Below are positions 1 through 6,210 of a stretch of 11,094 nt of DNA, in pieces. Under the pieces are notes generated by a model that saw nothing but the letters and a program-made list of their open reading frames with translations, made no database searches and had not been told where the DNA came from. Each line of letters begins with the position of its first letter. The first letter of the stretch is position 1. The stretch is taken from assembly GCA_964396535.1 (NCBI GenBank), contig CAYNFT010000070.1:1-11094 (forward strand), written 5' to 3'. The translations under genes and the position numbers were made by a program. This DNA comes from CAYNFT01 sp964396535. GTDB taxonomy: Bacteria; Chloroflexota; Dehalococcoidia; Dehalococcoidales; UBA2162.

Positions 1-664
1 CCCAGAACTTCTTCGGCTCTCTCAGGTTAGGGTAAATAACGAACGGTATGAAACCATAGGGATTGGGTTTCTTCTCCACCTGAACATCATCAATCCATAG
101 CTCGAAGCCCTGAACTGTCCAGACCTCAACAACGTTAGCCGTCTTGTTTCTGGCTTTTACCTGATAGAGGTTTTCAATCATTTCCTGGGAGAGACTGTAT
201 TTTGAGGCTAACCGCCACACCTTCGAGGTATCGTCTCCCACCCACCAGGTATAGATGCCCTGAATATCGGGGGCAGTAATGCTGACACGTTTTGCCTCCT
301 GGTCCCAGATAACCTTATAGCAGGCATCACCGAGGATGGCACAATCAATCTCGGTCTCAAAGTCAAGCTGTTCCAGGTTGTTATCCTCATACACCTGATA
401 TAAGGCTGCCTCTGCTTTCTCAGCACTGGCTCTAGCCTCATCCGTTTCTTCGGCAGGCTCAACAGCAAAATGAACGCCGGACATCAGGTATGAGGTAACC
501 TTATCAATGAAGACCTTGGCGTAGTTAAAGGTCAGGCGTTTCTCACCCCGTCTCTCCCTGCCTTCCCAGTGGACGCCATGATAGAAATCGAGGAGTTCTC
601 CATATCTCTTAAGCCTCTCCATATCACGGCGGCTCAACTCTAAAGGGTTAAAATCTTCGTTCAT
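1..664 (-). CDS. Phage portal protein, SPP1 gp6-like, N-terminal part (cut by the window edge)
   Basis: Reading the minus strand from the ATG at 664-662 gives 221 codons without a stop, running off the left edge. Portal proteins form the dodecameric ring at the capsid vertex through which phage DNA is packaged. The translation has the gp6-type layout: an acidic/basic N-terminal helix with a YGELLDFYHG stretch (residues 21-30), then the segment at 43-63 (RLTFNYAKVFIDKVTSYLMSG), where portals carry an N-Y-x-K-x-(I/F)-(I/V)-D-K-x-x-x-Y-L-x-G pattern. An acidic helical insert and a CAILGDACYKV-like core follow, and near the end PNPYGFIPFVIYPN resembles the portal HPFGxIPVV motif. The start overlaps the upstream HTH gene by 17 bp in another frame, so translation is probably coupled. 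The 86-residue frame inside it is a shadow. The family call is from motif memory; I am confident it is a portal and less so of the exact subfamily. Confidence 0.82.
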   Translation of the reverse strand, partial: MNEDFNPLELSRRDMERLKRYGELLDFYHGVHWEGRERRGEKRLTFNYAKVFIDKVTSYLMSGVHFAVEPAEETDEARASAEKAEAALYQVYEDNNLEQLDFETEIDCAILGDACYKVIWDQEAKRVSITAPDIQGIYTWWVGDDTSKVWRLASKYSLSQEMIENLYQVKARNKTANVVEVWTVQGFELWIDDVQVEKKPNPYGFIPFVIYPNLREPKKFW

Positions 665-1010
665 TCTTTTGACCTCTCCCGGTTGAGTTTTCTAAGGTGG
701 TCTTTAGTGCTCTCTGTACAGTGCGCTGGCTAATGCCAAACATCTTTGCCAGTTCCTTTACTCCCTTTCCATCAACGGTAAAAAGCCTTGCCATCTCTCT
801 GGCTCGCAATCTCTTCAACCAGCGCTGCTTGCCTCCGGGCTCATCATAGATACACTCCGGAAAGGGGCATTCGAGACAGGAATCGGCAAACTCACATCCT
901 TCATCTTTGTAGTGGCAATACTCCGGTGGCAAATCCAGCTCTTCATTCAGCTCCTCAGTAGAATCCTTGCTATTTTCGTGCATAGCATCATCGCTCTTAT
1001 CCAGTTCCAT
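648..1010 (-). CDS. Cys-cluster helix-turn-helix DNA-binding protein, phage-associated
   Basis: This is a 120-aa soluble protein. Residues 1-30 are acidic. Residues 32-53 hold five cysteines (C32, C39, C45, C48, C53) that could bind a metal. After a basic linker with PGGKQRW, residues 70-103 form a classic helix-turn-helix (REMARLF ... VKELAKMFGISQRTVQRALK), the type seen in resolvase, sigma-region-4 and small-terminase proteins. A GGAGAG-type Shine-Dalgarno lies about 7 nt before the ATG, and a promoter is visible upstream. The gene ends inside the start of the portal gene (17-bp overlap), so the two are one transcript. Position just before a portal would suit a small terminase subunit, but no large terminase lies between them, so a transcription regulator is equally possible. 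The HTH call is firm; the role is not. Confidence 0.75.
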   Translation of the reverse strand: MELDKSDDAMHENSKDSTEELNEELDLPPEYCHYKDEGCEFADSCLECPFPECIYDEPGGKQRWLKRLRAREMARLFTVDGKGVKELAKMFGISQRTVQRALKTTLENSTGRGQKNERRF

Positions 1011-1042
1011 AACGCGCTCTCCAAACTAAATCTCACATTGCT

Positions 1043-1072
1043 AAAGTAGCACATATGTTCTAAACCAGTCAA
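1043..1072 (-). promoter_or_regulatory. Sigma70-type promoter of the HTH-portal pair
   Basis: On the minus strand a -35 TTGACT (1072-1067) is followed after 18 bp by TACTTT (1048-1043), with TGC just before it as an extended -10. Transcription would begin near 1036 and leave a leader of about 25 nt before the ATG at 1010. A small ACATATGT palindrome (1051-1058) lies in the spacer and could be an operator half-site. Confidence 0.55.
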
Positions 1073-1104
1073 CAATATTTTGTCGCATTTTGTAGAATTT
1101 ATAG

Positions 1105-1180
1105 TAACCCATCCCCCCGACCCCCTTCCCTTAAATTAAGGGAAGGGGGAATATAAAAAAGAGGGGCTAGCACCCCTCTT
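1105..1180. repeat. Composite double-hairpin intergenic repeat, copy 1
   Basis: This sits in the 290-bp gap between the divergent genes at 1010 and 1301. It has a C-rich end (1105-1118), then a 14-bp inverted repeat with a 1-nt centre (1121-1134 with 1136-1149, CCCCCTTCCCTTAA and its complement), an A-rich spacer (1150-1158), and a second hairpin of 8 bp with a 6-nt loop (1159-1166 AAGAGGGG with 1173-1180 CCCCTCTT). The same two hairpins and AT spacer recur in reverse order at 2032-2105, so this is a repeat family and not a chance terminator. It could still stop transcripts from either side. No open reading frame here looks real. Confidence 0.7.
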
Positions 1181-1233
1181 GATCCCCCATAGCCTCCCTC
1201 TACTAAAAGGATAAAAATAATGTCATTAAATAC

Positions 1234-1263
1234 TTGACAATGTACTGCTGCTTCTGGTATATT
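1234..1263 (+). promoter_or_regulatory. Strong extended -10 promoter of the 113-aa/96-aa pair
   Basis: A consensus -35 TTGACA (1234-1239) is followed after 18 bp by TATATT (1258-1263), with TGG immediately upstream as an extended -10. Transcription should begin near 1270, about 30 nt before the ATG. A strong Shine-Dalgarno (AGAAGGAGG, 1282-1290) follows. Confidence 0.75.
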
Positions 1264-1300
1264 ATATACAGAAGAAGAAGTAGAAGGAGGAGTCAAGAAG

Positions 1301-1642
1301 ATGTTATTTGATTTAGAGAATGAAAAAAAGAGGCTGGAAGCAAAGATTAGTGACCTTGAATTAAAAATAGAACCTATCCAGAAAGAGCTAAGGGAGCTAC
1401 GTGAGCGCCTATCACACGTTATAGCTCTGATGCCTGCAGAACGTGGTGAATCTATTCAATCGACAAGTGATAAGCTTCCAAAGGGATATTGGGCTAATTT
1501 GTGCAGGGAACATAATTTGTATATTGGGGGAGACAGCGGACACAGAGTTGTAGCCCGGAAAGCCCCGCAGCTTCATAGGTCAATTCCTCATTGGTGTGAT
1601 ATTGATGGCAGAATGTATCCTAATATAAGCATACCTGAATAA
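1301..1642 (+). CDS. Small coiled-coil protein of unknown function
   Basis: I do not recognise this 113-aa protein. Residues 1-46 are a charged helix with heptad spacing of Leu/Ile (for example LEAKISDLELKIEPIQKEL), expected to dimerise as a coiled coil. Residues 60-113 form a compact, polar C-terminal part with an aromatic/His/Cys set (Y63, W64, C68, H71, H81, H92, H97, W98, C99) and an HWCDIDGRMYPN stretch; these residues could bind a metal or fold as a small beta domain, but no known motif is visible. There is no signal peptide or membrane segment. The ATG at 1301 is supported by the Shine-Dalgarno at 1282-1290 and a strong promoter. The next gene starts 13 nt after the stop, so the two are co-transcribed. 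Confidence 0.7.
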   Translation: MLFDLENEKKRLEAKISDLELKIEPIQKELRELRERLSHVIALMPAERGESIQSTSDKLPKGYWANLCREHNLYIGGDSGHRVVARKAPQLHRSIPHWCDIDGRMYPNISIPE

Positions 1643-1655
1643 ATGGAGGTTTCAA

Positions 1656-1946
1656 ATGGCTTTAACAGAAAAGGAAAAGGAGGAAATCGACAAATATCTA
1701 ACGGAAAAAGAAAAGAAAGAAATCGAAGAGGTCATCGGTGAACTGGGGGCTATATACCTGTTTATAGAAAAAGGTGGACTAAATAAACCGTGGATGCTCG
1801 ATTCGGAACGGTTTATGGGTTTCGGGTTTTTCCATACCAAAACTCTGGTTACACACTCAATCGTCTTATCTAGATTAACATGGGGGCTTATCGCACTAAC
1901 TGCAGCTTTATTAACTCTATCCATTGTGCAACTTGCCCTCAATTAA
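1656..1946 (+). CDS. Small tail-anchored membrane protein of unknown function
   Basis: This 96-aa protein matches no family I know. Residues 1-30 are a very charged Lys/Glu helix containing two copies of an (L)TEKEKxEI motif (residues 3-11 and 15-23). A middle part follows with GGLNKPWMLDSERFMGFGFFHTKT. Residues 74-95 are a single hydrophobic segment (WGLIALTAALLTLSIVQLAL) that would anchor the C-terminus in the membrane with the charged part in the cytoplasm. GGAGG at 1645-1649 lies 6 nt before the ATG. It is 13 nt downstream of the coiled-coil gene, and a terminator-like hairpin follows the stop at once, so the transcript is a two-gene unit. The frame on the opposite strand covering nearly the same bases is a shadow. 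Confidence 0.7.
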   Translation: MALTEKEKEEIDKYLTEKEKKEIEEVIGELGAIYLFIEKGGLNKPWMLDSERFMGFGFFHTKTLVTHSIVLSRLTWGLIALTAALLTLSIVQLALN

Positions 1947-1983
1947 AAAGTCCCCGATTTCTTTAAGATTTCAGGGGCTTTTT
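1945..1983 (+). terminator. Rho-independent terminator of the two-gene cassette
   Basis: Directly at the stop codon, AAAAAGTCCCC (1945-1955) can pair with GGGGCTTTTT (1974-1983) through CCCC/GGGG and the A/T tract with one internal mismatch, across an 18-nt loop. The 3' arm ends in a T run. The position fits termination of the small cassette. Confidence 0.6.
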
Positions 1984-2031
1984 AGCTTCAAAATTGGTAG
2001 CGCAAGTTAGGTTCGAACCGGAAGGGCGTTT

Positions 2032-2105
2032 AAGAGGGGCTTCCGCCCCTCTTTTTATTTATCTCCCCCTCTTCTTCAAAGAAGAGGGGGATTAAGGGGG
2101 TGAGG
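2032..2105. repeat. Composite double-hairpin intergenic repeat, copy 2 (inverted)
   Basis: The first hairpin is a 9-bp stem with a TTCC loop (2032-2040 AAGAGGGGC with 2045-2053 GCCCCTCTT) followed by a T-rich spacer (2054-2063). The second is a 13-bp stem (2064-2076 with 2079-2091, core CCCCCTCTTCTT) and then a G-run (2096-2100). This is the same design as 1105-1180 in the opposite direction, with the AAGAGGGG hairpin facing the gene cassette in both. The first hairpin plus its T run could also act as a plus-strand terminator. The rest of the 274-bp gap at 1947-2220 holds a further foldable stretch (2104-2136), the promoter at 2144 and no gene. Confidence 0.7.
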
Positions 2106-2143
2106 CTTCGCCCTAGAGGGCTCAAGCCCGAAGGGTTCATTCT

Positions 2144-2173
2144 TTGTCAACATTCAGATTCAGATGATATAAT
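2144..2173 (+). promoter_or_regulatory. Extended -10 promoter of the glycolytic gene run
   Basis: TTGTCA (2144-2149), an 18-bp spacer and a perfect TATAAT (2168-2173) preceded by TGA. The start point would be near 2180, giving a leader of about 40 nt before the ATG at 2221. It is the only good promoter seen ahead of the four genes up to 6120. Confidence 0.7.
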
Positions 2174-2220
2174 GGCTATACTGATTAAAGTAAGATAATC
2201 ATAGCAAACGACTTTAAAAG

Positions 2221-2700
2221 ATGGCGGAGAAAAGAAAGAAGATTATTGCCGTTATTGGTGGTAGTGAACCCTCACCGGAAGAAGCCAGGCTTGCCGAGGA
2301 GGTAGGTCGTGAGCTAGCCAGGCAGGGAGCTATCCTGGTCTGTGGTGGCCTGGGCGGGGTTATGGAAGCAGCCTGCCGGGGCGCTAGCTCGGAAGGCGGA
2401 ACCACTGTAGGCATTCTCCCCGGGGACAGCCCCAAAGCAGCCAATCCCTATGTCCAGATTCCCATAGTTACTGGCATAGGTTATGCCAGAAATGTCGCTG
2501 TAGTAAAATCAGCTCAGGCTGTAATTGCCGTTGGTGGCAGCTATGGCACCCTGTCCGAGATAGCCCACGCCCTGCAAAATGGTATTCCTGTTATCGGCTT
2601 GAACACCTGGTCGCTGTCCAGAAATGATAAGCAGGATAATTCAATTATCCTGGTGAAAAACCCGACCGAGGCGGTAAACAAAGCCCTTAATATAACTTGA
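2221..2700 (+). CDS. SLOG/TIGR00725-like nucleotide-binding protein (LOG / MoCo-carrier fold)
   Basis: This is a 159-aa Rossmann-like protein. It has an N-terminal beta strand with a Gly turn (IIAVIGGSEPS, residues 8-18), the glycine motif GGLGGVMEAACRGA (42-55), PGD at 67-69, GYARN at 87-91 and the second signature GGSYGTLSEIA (105-115). These are hallmarks of the SLOG superfamily, specifically the short TIGR00725 / LDcluster4 branch, which includes molybdenum-cofactor carrier proteins and relatives of cytokinin-activating LOG enzymes. The LOG PGGxGTxxE motif appears here as GGSYGTLSE, so nucleotide or cofactor binding is more likely than LOG phosphoribohydrolase activity. The ATG has almost no Shine-Dalgarno (only AAAAG), so translation may be weak or depend on a short leader, but this start gives the usual family N-terminus. 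Enolase starts 37 nt downstream. Confidence 0.8.
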   Translation: MAEKRKKIIAVIGGSEPSPEEARLAEEVGRELARQGAILVCGGLGGVMEAACRGASSEGGTTVGILPGDSPKAANPYVQIPIVTGIGYARNVAVVKSAQAVIAVGGSYGTLSEIAHALQNGIPVIGLNTWSLSRNDKQDNSIILVKNPTEAVNKALNIT

Positions 2701-2737
2701 GACTGATAGCCTGACCAACTTAAACTGTGGAGGAAAA

Positions 2738-4021
2738 GTGTCAACCATTAGCAAGATTAGAGCCAGAGAAATCCTGGATTCCAGAGGCAACCCTACTCTG
2801 GAGGTTGAGGTAGAGCTATCTGATGGCGCAACAGGCCGGGCGGCTGTGCCCTCCGGAGCCAGCACTGGCAGGTACGAGGCGGTGGAGCTCCGGGACGGGG
2901 AGTCAAGGTTTAACGGGCTCGGCGTGCTGCGTGCCGTAAACAATGTGAATCAGGACATCGCTGCTGCTTTAGCCGGGATGCCGGTCACCGAGCAGGAAGC
3001 TATTGACCATAAGCTAACCGGGCTTGATGGTACAGAGAATAAATCACGCCTGGGTGCGAATGCCATTCTGGGAGTGTCCTTAGCCGTAGCTCATGCCTCG
3101 GCAAATTCGGCCGGTGTCCCTCTATATCACTACCTGGGCCAAGCCGACAAATACACCCTGCCCGTACCGATGATGAACATCCTCAACGGAGGTAAGCACG
3201 CTGCCGGCTCAACAGATTTACAGGAGTTTATGGTAGTGCCTGCCGGAGCCAGCAGCTTCCGTCAAGCCCTGCAAATGGGCACTGAAGTCTACCACTCCCT
3301 GAAAAAAGTGCTTAAGGACAAAGGACTGAATACCAATGTCGGAGATGAGGGCGGCTTTGCCCCTTCTCTATCATCAAATAAACAGGCGATAGAAGCAATC
3401 CTATCAGCTATTGAAAAAGCAGGCTATAAGCCAGGCAGGGACTGCTTTATTGCTCTGGACCCGGCAGCCAGTGAATTCTACCAAGATGGTCAATATGTCC
3501 TAACCAGAGAAGGCGTTTCGCTAAGCACTAATAAAATGGTAGATTACTATGTTGAGTGGGCTTCAGCCTACCCTATTATCAGCCTTGAGGATGGAATGGC
3601 CGAAGATGACTGGGACGGCTGGCAGCTACTGACTAAAAAATTGGGCAGTACAGTCCAGCTTGTCGGCGATGACCTCTATACCACCAATGTCAACCGCTTA
3701 AGCAAAGGCATTGAGCTAAAAGCATCCAATTCCATCCTCATCAAACCCAACCAGATTGGCACCCTCACCGAGACAATAGCCGCTATTAAAATGGCACATC
3801 AGGCTGGCTGGACAGCAGTAGTAAGTCACCGTTCAGGTGAGACAGAAGATACCACCATTGCTGACCTGGCTGTAGGCCTGAATACAGGTCAAATTAAAGC
3901 CGGCGCTCCCTGCCGCTCCGAGCGCACTGCCAAGTATAACCGTCTCCTCCGCATAGAAGAAGAACTGGGGCAAAAGGCTGATTTTGCCGGCACAGGAGCA
4001 TTTCAAAACTTGAAGAGATAG
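2738..4021 (+). CDS. eno: Enolase (phosphopyruvate hydratase)
   Basis: Cytoplasmic glycolytic enzyme interconverting 2-phosphoglycerate and phosphoenolpyruvate with two Mg2+. The 427 aa are full length for bacterial enolase. The N-terminal domain begins with the canonical IxKIxAREILDSRGNPTxEV. Active-site residues are all visible: H154, Q162-E163, E204 in GDEGGFAP, the Mg ligands D241, E284 and D311, catalytic K336 in SILIKPNQIGT, and SHRSGET (363-369) with R365 and S366. The start is GTG, with GGAGG (2729-2733) four nt upstream, and this start gives the conserved N-terminus. It lies in a same-strand run after the SLOG gene and before the MBL hydrolase (37-bp gaps on each side). Nothing suggests inactivation. 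Confidence 0.98.
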   Translation: MSTISKIRAREILDSRGNPTLEVEVELSDGATGRAAVPSGASTGRYEAVELRDGESRFNGLGVLRAVNNVNQDIAAALAGMPVTEQEAIDHKLTGLDGTENKSRLGANAILGVSLAVAHASANSAGVPLYHYLGQADKYTLPVPMMNILNGGKHAAGSTDLQEFMVVPAGASSFRQALQMGTEVYHSLKKVLKDKGLNTNVGDEGGFAPSLSSNKQAIEAILSAIEKAGYKPGRDCFIALDPAASEFYQDGQYVLTREGVSLSTNKMVDYYVEWASAYPIISLEDGMAEDDWDGWQLLTKKLGSTVQLVGDDLYTTNVNRLSKGIELKASNSILIKPNQIGTLTETIAAIKMAHQAGWTAVVSHRSGETEDTTIADLAVGLNTGQIKAGAPCRSERTAKYNRLLRIEEELGQKADFAGTGAFQNLKR

Positions 4022-4058
4022 GAAAGGCTGATTAAGATATCTTTGAAAGGACGGAAAA

Positions 4059-5054
4059 ATGACTGAGATTATACCAGGTATTCACCAGCTAAAAATACCA
4101 ATCCCGAACAACCCTCTGGAATACACCAATATCTATTTGATTCAGGGAGATGACGGGTATCTCCTCATTGATGCTGGCTGGAATAGTGAAGAGGCGTTCC
4201 AATCCCTGACAAAGCAACTGGCTGAGATTGGGATTGACCTTAAAGACATCTCTCAGATAATAGCCACCCATGCCCACGGCGACCACTATGGCTTGGTCAG
4301 CAGGTTAAAACAACACTCACAAGCTAAGGTTAGCCTCCATTACCTAGAAGCAAACCTTCACACTACCAGACACACAAATATGGAAGAAACTCTCCGCCAG
4401 ACCGAAGAGTGGTTTCACAGCACCGGAATACCTGCCGACGAGTTCCCCACACCCCGGCCAGCATTTGGCGGCAGGCAAAGGCCTGCCGGCCCTACCCCAC
4501 CCGATATTACCCTCCGTGGTGACGAAACAATTCCTGCTGGAGTGTTCAACCTCCAAGTAGTGTGGACTCCAGGACATTCTACAGGACATATCTGCCTATA
4601 TGAACCAACTCAAAAAATCTTATTTGCCGGAGACCATGTCCTGCCTATTACTACCCCAAATATCAGCCTACAGCCTCAGTCTGAGGATAATCCGTTAGGT
4701 GATTTCCTCAACTCCCTGAACAAAGTAAGACAATTAGATGTCAATCTTGTTCTACCGGCACATGAGCATATCTTCACCAATCTACAAAACAGGGTTGATG
4801 AAATCATCTTACACCATCAACAAAGGATTTCAGAAATTCTGGAGGCACTAAAGACCGAACCTAAGACAGCCTACCAGATATCCAACGAAATTACCTGGAT
4901 GCCAGAGCTCGGTGGTGTCAGATTCCAAAATTTAGCTCCGTGGGACAAGAGAATGGCCGTATCAGAAACGCTGGCTCACCTAAAAGCAACGGAAGTTGAT
5001 GGAAAGGTGGACAAATTTCCCAGAAATAGTATCATATACTATCAGCATACCTGA
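4059..5054 (+). CDS. Metallo-beta-lactamase-fold hydrolase with C-terminal winged-helix region
   Basis: This 331-aa protein has a complete dinuclear zinc site: THAHGDH gives H71, H73, D75 and H76, H173 lies in TPGHSTGH, D192 in FAGDHV and H235 in LPAHEH. After the alpha-beta/beta-alpha core, residues 245-320 look like the helical/winged-helix C-terminus (BLACT_WH type) found in LACTB2-like and related hydrolases. Substrates in this group include thioesters, lactones and RNA, so the specific reaction cannot be named. Residues 126-160 are an unusually Pro/Gly-rich insert (FPTPRPAFGGRQRPAGPTPPD) that may shape the entrance to the active site. The start has GAAAGGA 7 nt upstream. It sits between enolase and GAPDH, which may mean removal of a side product of glycolysis (a glyoxalase II-like job), but that is inference from position. 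Confidence 0.85.
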   Translation: MTEIIPGIHQLKIPIPNNPLEYTNIYLIQGDDGYLLIDAGWNSEEAFQSLTKQLAEIGIDLKDISQIIATHAHGDHYGLVSRLKQHSQAKVSLHYLEANLHTTRHTNMEETLRQTEEWFHSTGIPADEFPTPRPAFGGRQRPAGPTPPDITLRGDETIPAGVFNLQVVWTPGHSTGHICLYEPTQKILFAGDHVLPITTPNISLQPQSEDNPLGDFLNSLNKVRQLDVNLVLPAHEHIFTNLQNRVDEIILHHQQRISEILEALKTEPKTAYQISNEITWMPELGGVRFQNLAPWDKRMAVSETLAHLKATEVDGKVDKFPRNSIIYYQHT

Positions 5055-5106
5055 TGGGCTAAAAGTGGTAAAATAGAGCTATCTAACAATCATGGAGGAG
5101 GTATAG

Positions 5107-6120
5107 ATGACAACCAAAATAGGTATCAATGGCTTCGGGCGTATCGGCAGACTAACCCTCAGGTCAATCAATCAATACCACAGTGGTGAATTGGAGGTAG
5201 TGGCGGTTAATGACCTCACCGATACCAAAACCAACGCTCATCTACTAAAATGGGATAGTACCTATGGTGCTTATCCGGGTAAAGTAGAATCCTCGGAGGA
5301 TTCAATAACCGTTGACGATAAAAAGATAAAGGTGCTTGCAGAACGCGACCCCGCCAACATAGCCTGGCGGGATTACGGTATAGAGGTAGTGATTGAATCA
5401 ACCGGACTATTTACTGATGCTACCAAGGCAGCAGACCACCTTAAGGGTGGCGCCAAGAAAGTGCTTATTTCGGCTCCAGCCCGTAATGAAGATGTAACCA
5501 TCGTCCTTGGCGTCAACGAAGACAAGTACATCCCAGATAAGCACAATATTATATCCAACGCCTCCTGCACCACCAACTGTATCGCCCCGGTAGTCAAAGT
5601 ACTGCACCAGAGCTTCGGAGTAAACAAGGGATTAATGACCACCATTCATGCCTATACTAACGACCAGAAAATCCTGGACACGGTTCATAAAGACCTGCGA
5701 CGGGCCCGCACCGCTGGCATGAACATGATTCCTACCACTACCGGTGCCGCCAGATTAGTCGGTGAGATTATTCCCGAACTCAAAGGTAAGGTTGACGGTT
5801 TAGCCATCAGGGTTCCTACAGTTACCGTATCTGTAGTTGACTTCGTTGCCGAGCTGGCTAAAGAGGTTACTAAAGAGCAGGTAAACCAGGCCTTTAAGAC
5901 AGCGGCTGAGGGCCCTTTAACTGGAATACTGGAATACTGTCAGGAGGAGCTGGTCAGTATGGATTTCAAGGGTAATCCAGCAAGCTCTATTGTCGATGCA
6001 CTCAGCACTATGGTTATCGAGGATACTATGGTCAAGGTGATTGCCTGGTATGATAATGAATGGGGCTATAGCTGCCGTTTAGCTGACCTCGCTGCTTATG
6101 TTGCTAATAAAGGTTTATAA
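5107..6120 (+). CDS. gap: Glyceraldehyde-3-phosphate dehydrogenase, type I
   Basis: Cytoplasmic enzyme that oxidises glyceraldehyde 3-phosphate to 1,3-bisphosphoglycerate with NAD+ and phosphate, or runs in reverse for gluconeogenesis. The 337 aa match the family length. The Rossmann motif is GINGFGRIGRL (6-16), followed by N35-D36 after the second strand; the acidic residue points to NAD+ over NADP+. The catalytic signature SNASCTTNC holds C154, and H181 is in TTIHAYTNDQ. The C-terminus has the usual WYDNEWGYSCR. A strong Shine-Dalgarno (GGAGGAGG, 5094-5101) lies 5 nt before the ATG. The 52-bp gap to the MBL gene contains a weak TGG-TAAAAT that might be a second promoter, without a good -35. 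Otherwise the gene belongs to the run that starts at 2221. Confidence 0.97.
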   Translation: MTTKIGINGFGRIGRLTLRSINQYHSGELEVVAVNDLTDTKTNAHLLKWDSTYGAYPGKVESSEDSITVDDKKIKVLAERDPANIAWRDYGIEVVIESTGLFTDATKAADHLKGGAKKVLISAPARNEDVTIVLGVNEDKYIPDKHNIISNASCTTNCIAPVVKVLHQSFGVNKGLMTTIHAYTNDQKILDTVHKDLRRARTAGMNMIPTTTGAARLVGEIIPELKGKVDGLAIRVPTVTVSVVDFVAELAKEVTKEQVNQAFKTAAEGPLTGILEYCQEELVSMDFKGNPASSIVDALSTMVIEDTMVKVIAWYDNEWGYSCRLADLAAYVANKGL

Positions 6121-6151
6121 CCACCAATCACTTGCACCAATAAACAAAAAA

Positions 6152-6180
6152 CTGATATTCTATTAAGGATTATGTATAAT
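6152..6180 (+). promoter_or_regulatory. Promoter of the CetZ-like gene
   Basis: CTGATA (6152-6157), a 17-bp spacer and a perfect TATAAT (6175-6180). The 90-bp gap after gap has no clear terminator hairpin, so the CetZ-like gene may be read both from this promoter and by read-through. A Shine-Dalgarno AAGGTGAG (6201-6208) follows. Confidence 0.55.
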
Positions 6181-6210
6181 TAACACAGTTACCTCGCATA
6201 AAGGTGAGAA

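Noticed and set aside
1099..1296. 65-residue minus-strand frame across the hairpin repeat
   Set aside because: It runs through the palindromes and the promoter of the next gene, has a low-complexity product and no ribosome site.
1652..1942. 96-residue minus-strand frame opposite the small membrane protein
   Set aside because: It is the antisense of a gene that has a promoter, Shine-Dalgarno and terminator on the plus strand; its own ends show no such signals.
1984..2020. tRNA-like fragment (TTGGTAGCGCA ... GGTTCGAACC) that could mark a tRNA remnant or attachment site
   Set aside because: The D-arm-like and T-loop-like pieces are only a few bases apart, the T stem does not pair beyond one base pair in tRNA register, and no anticodon arm or acceptor stem is present.
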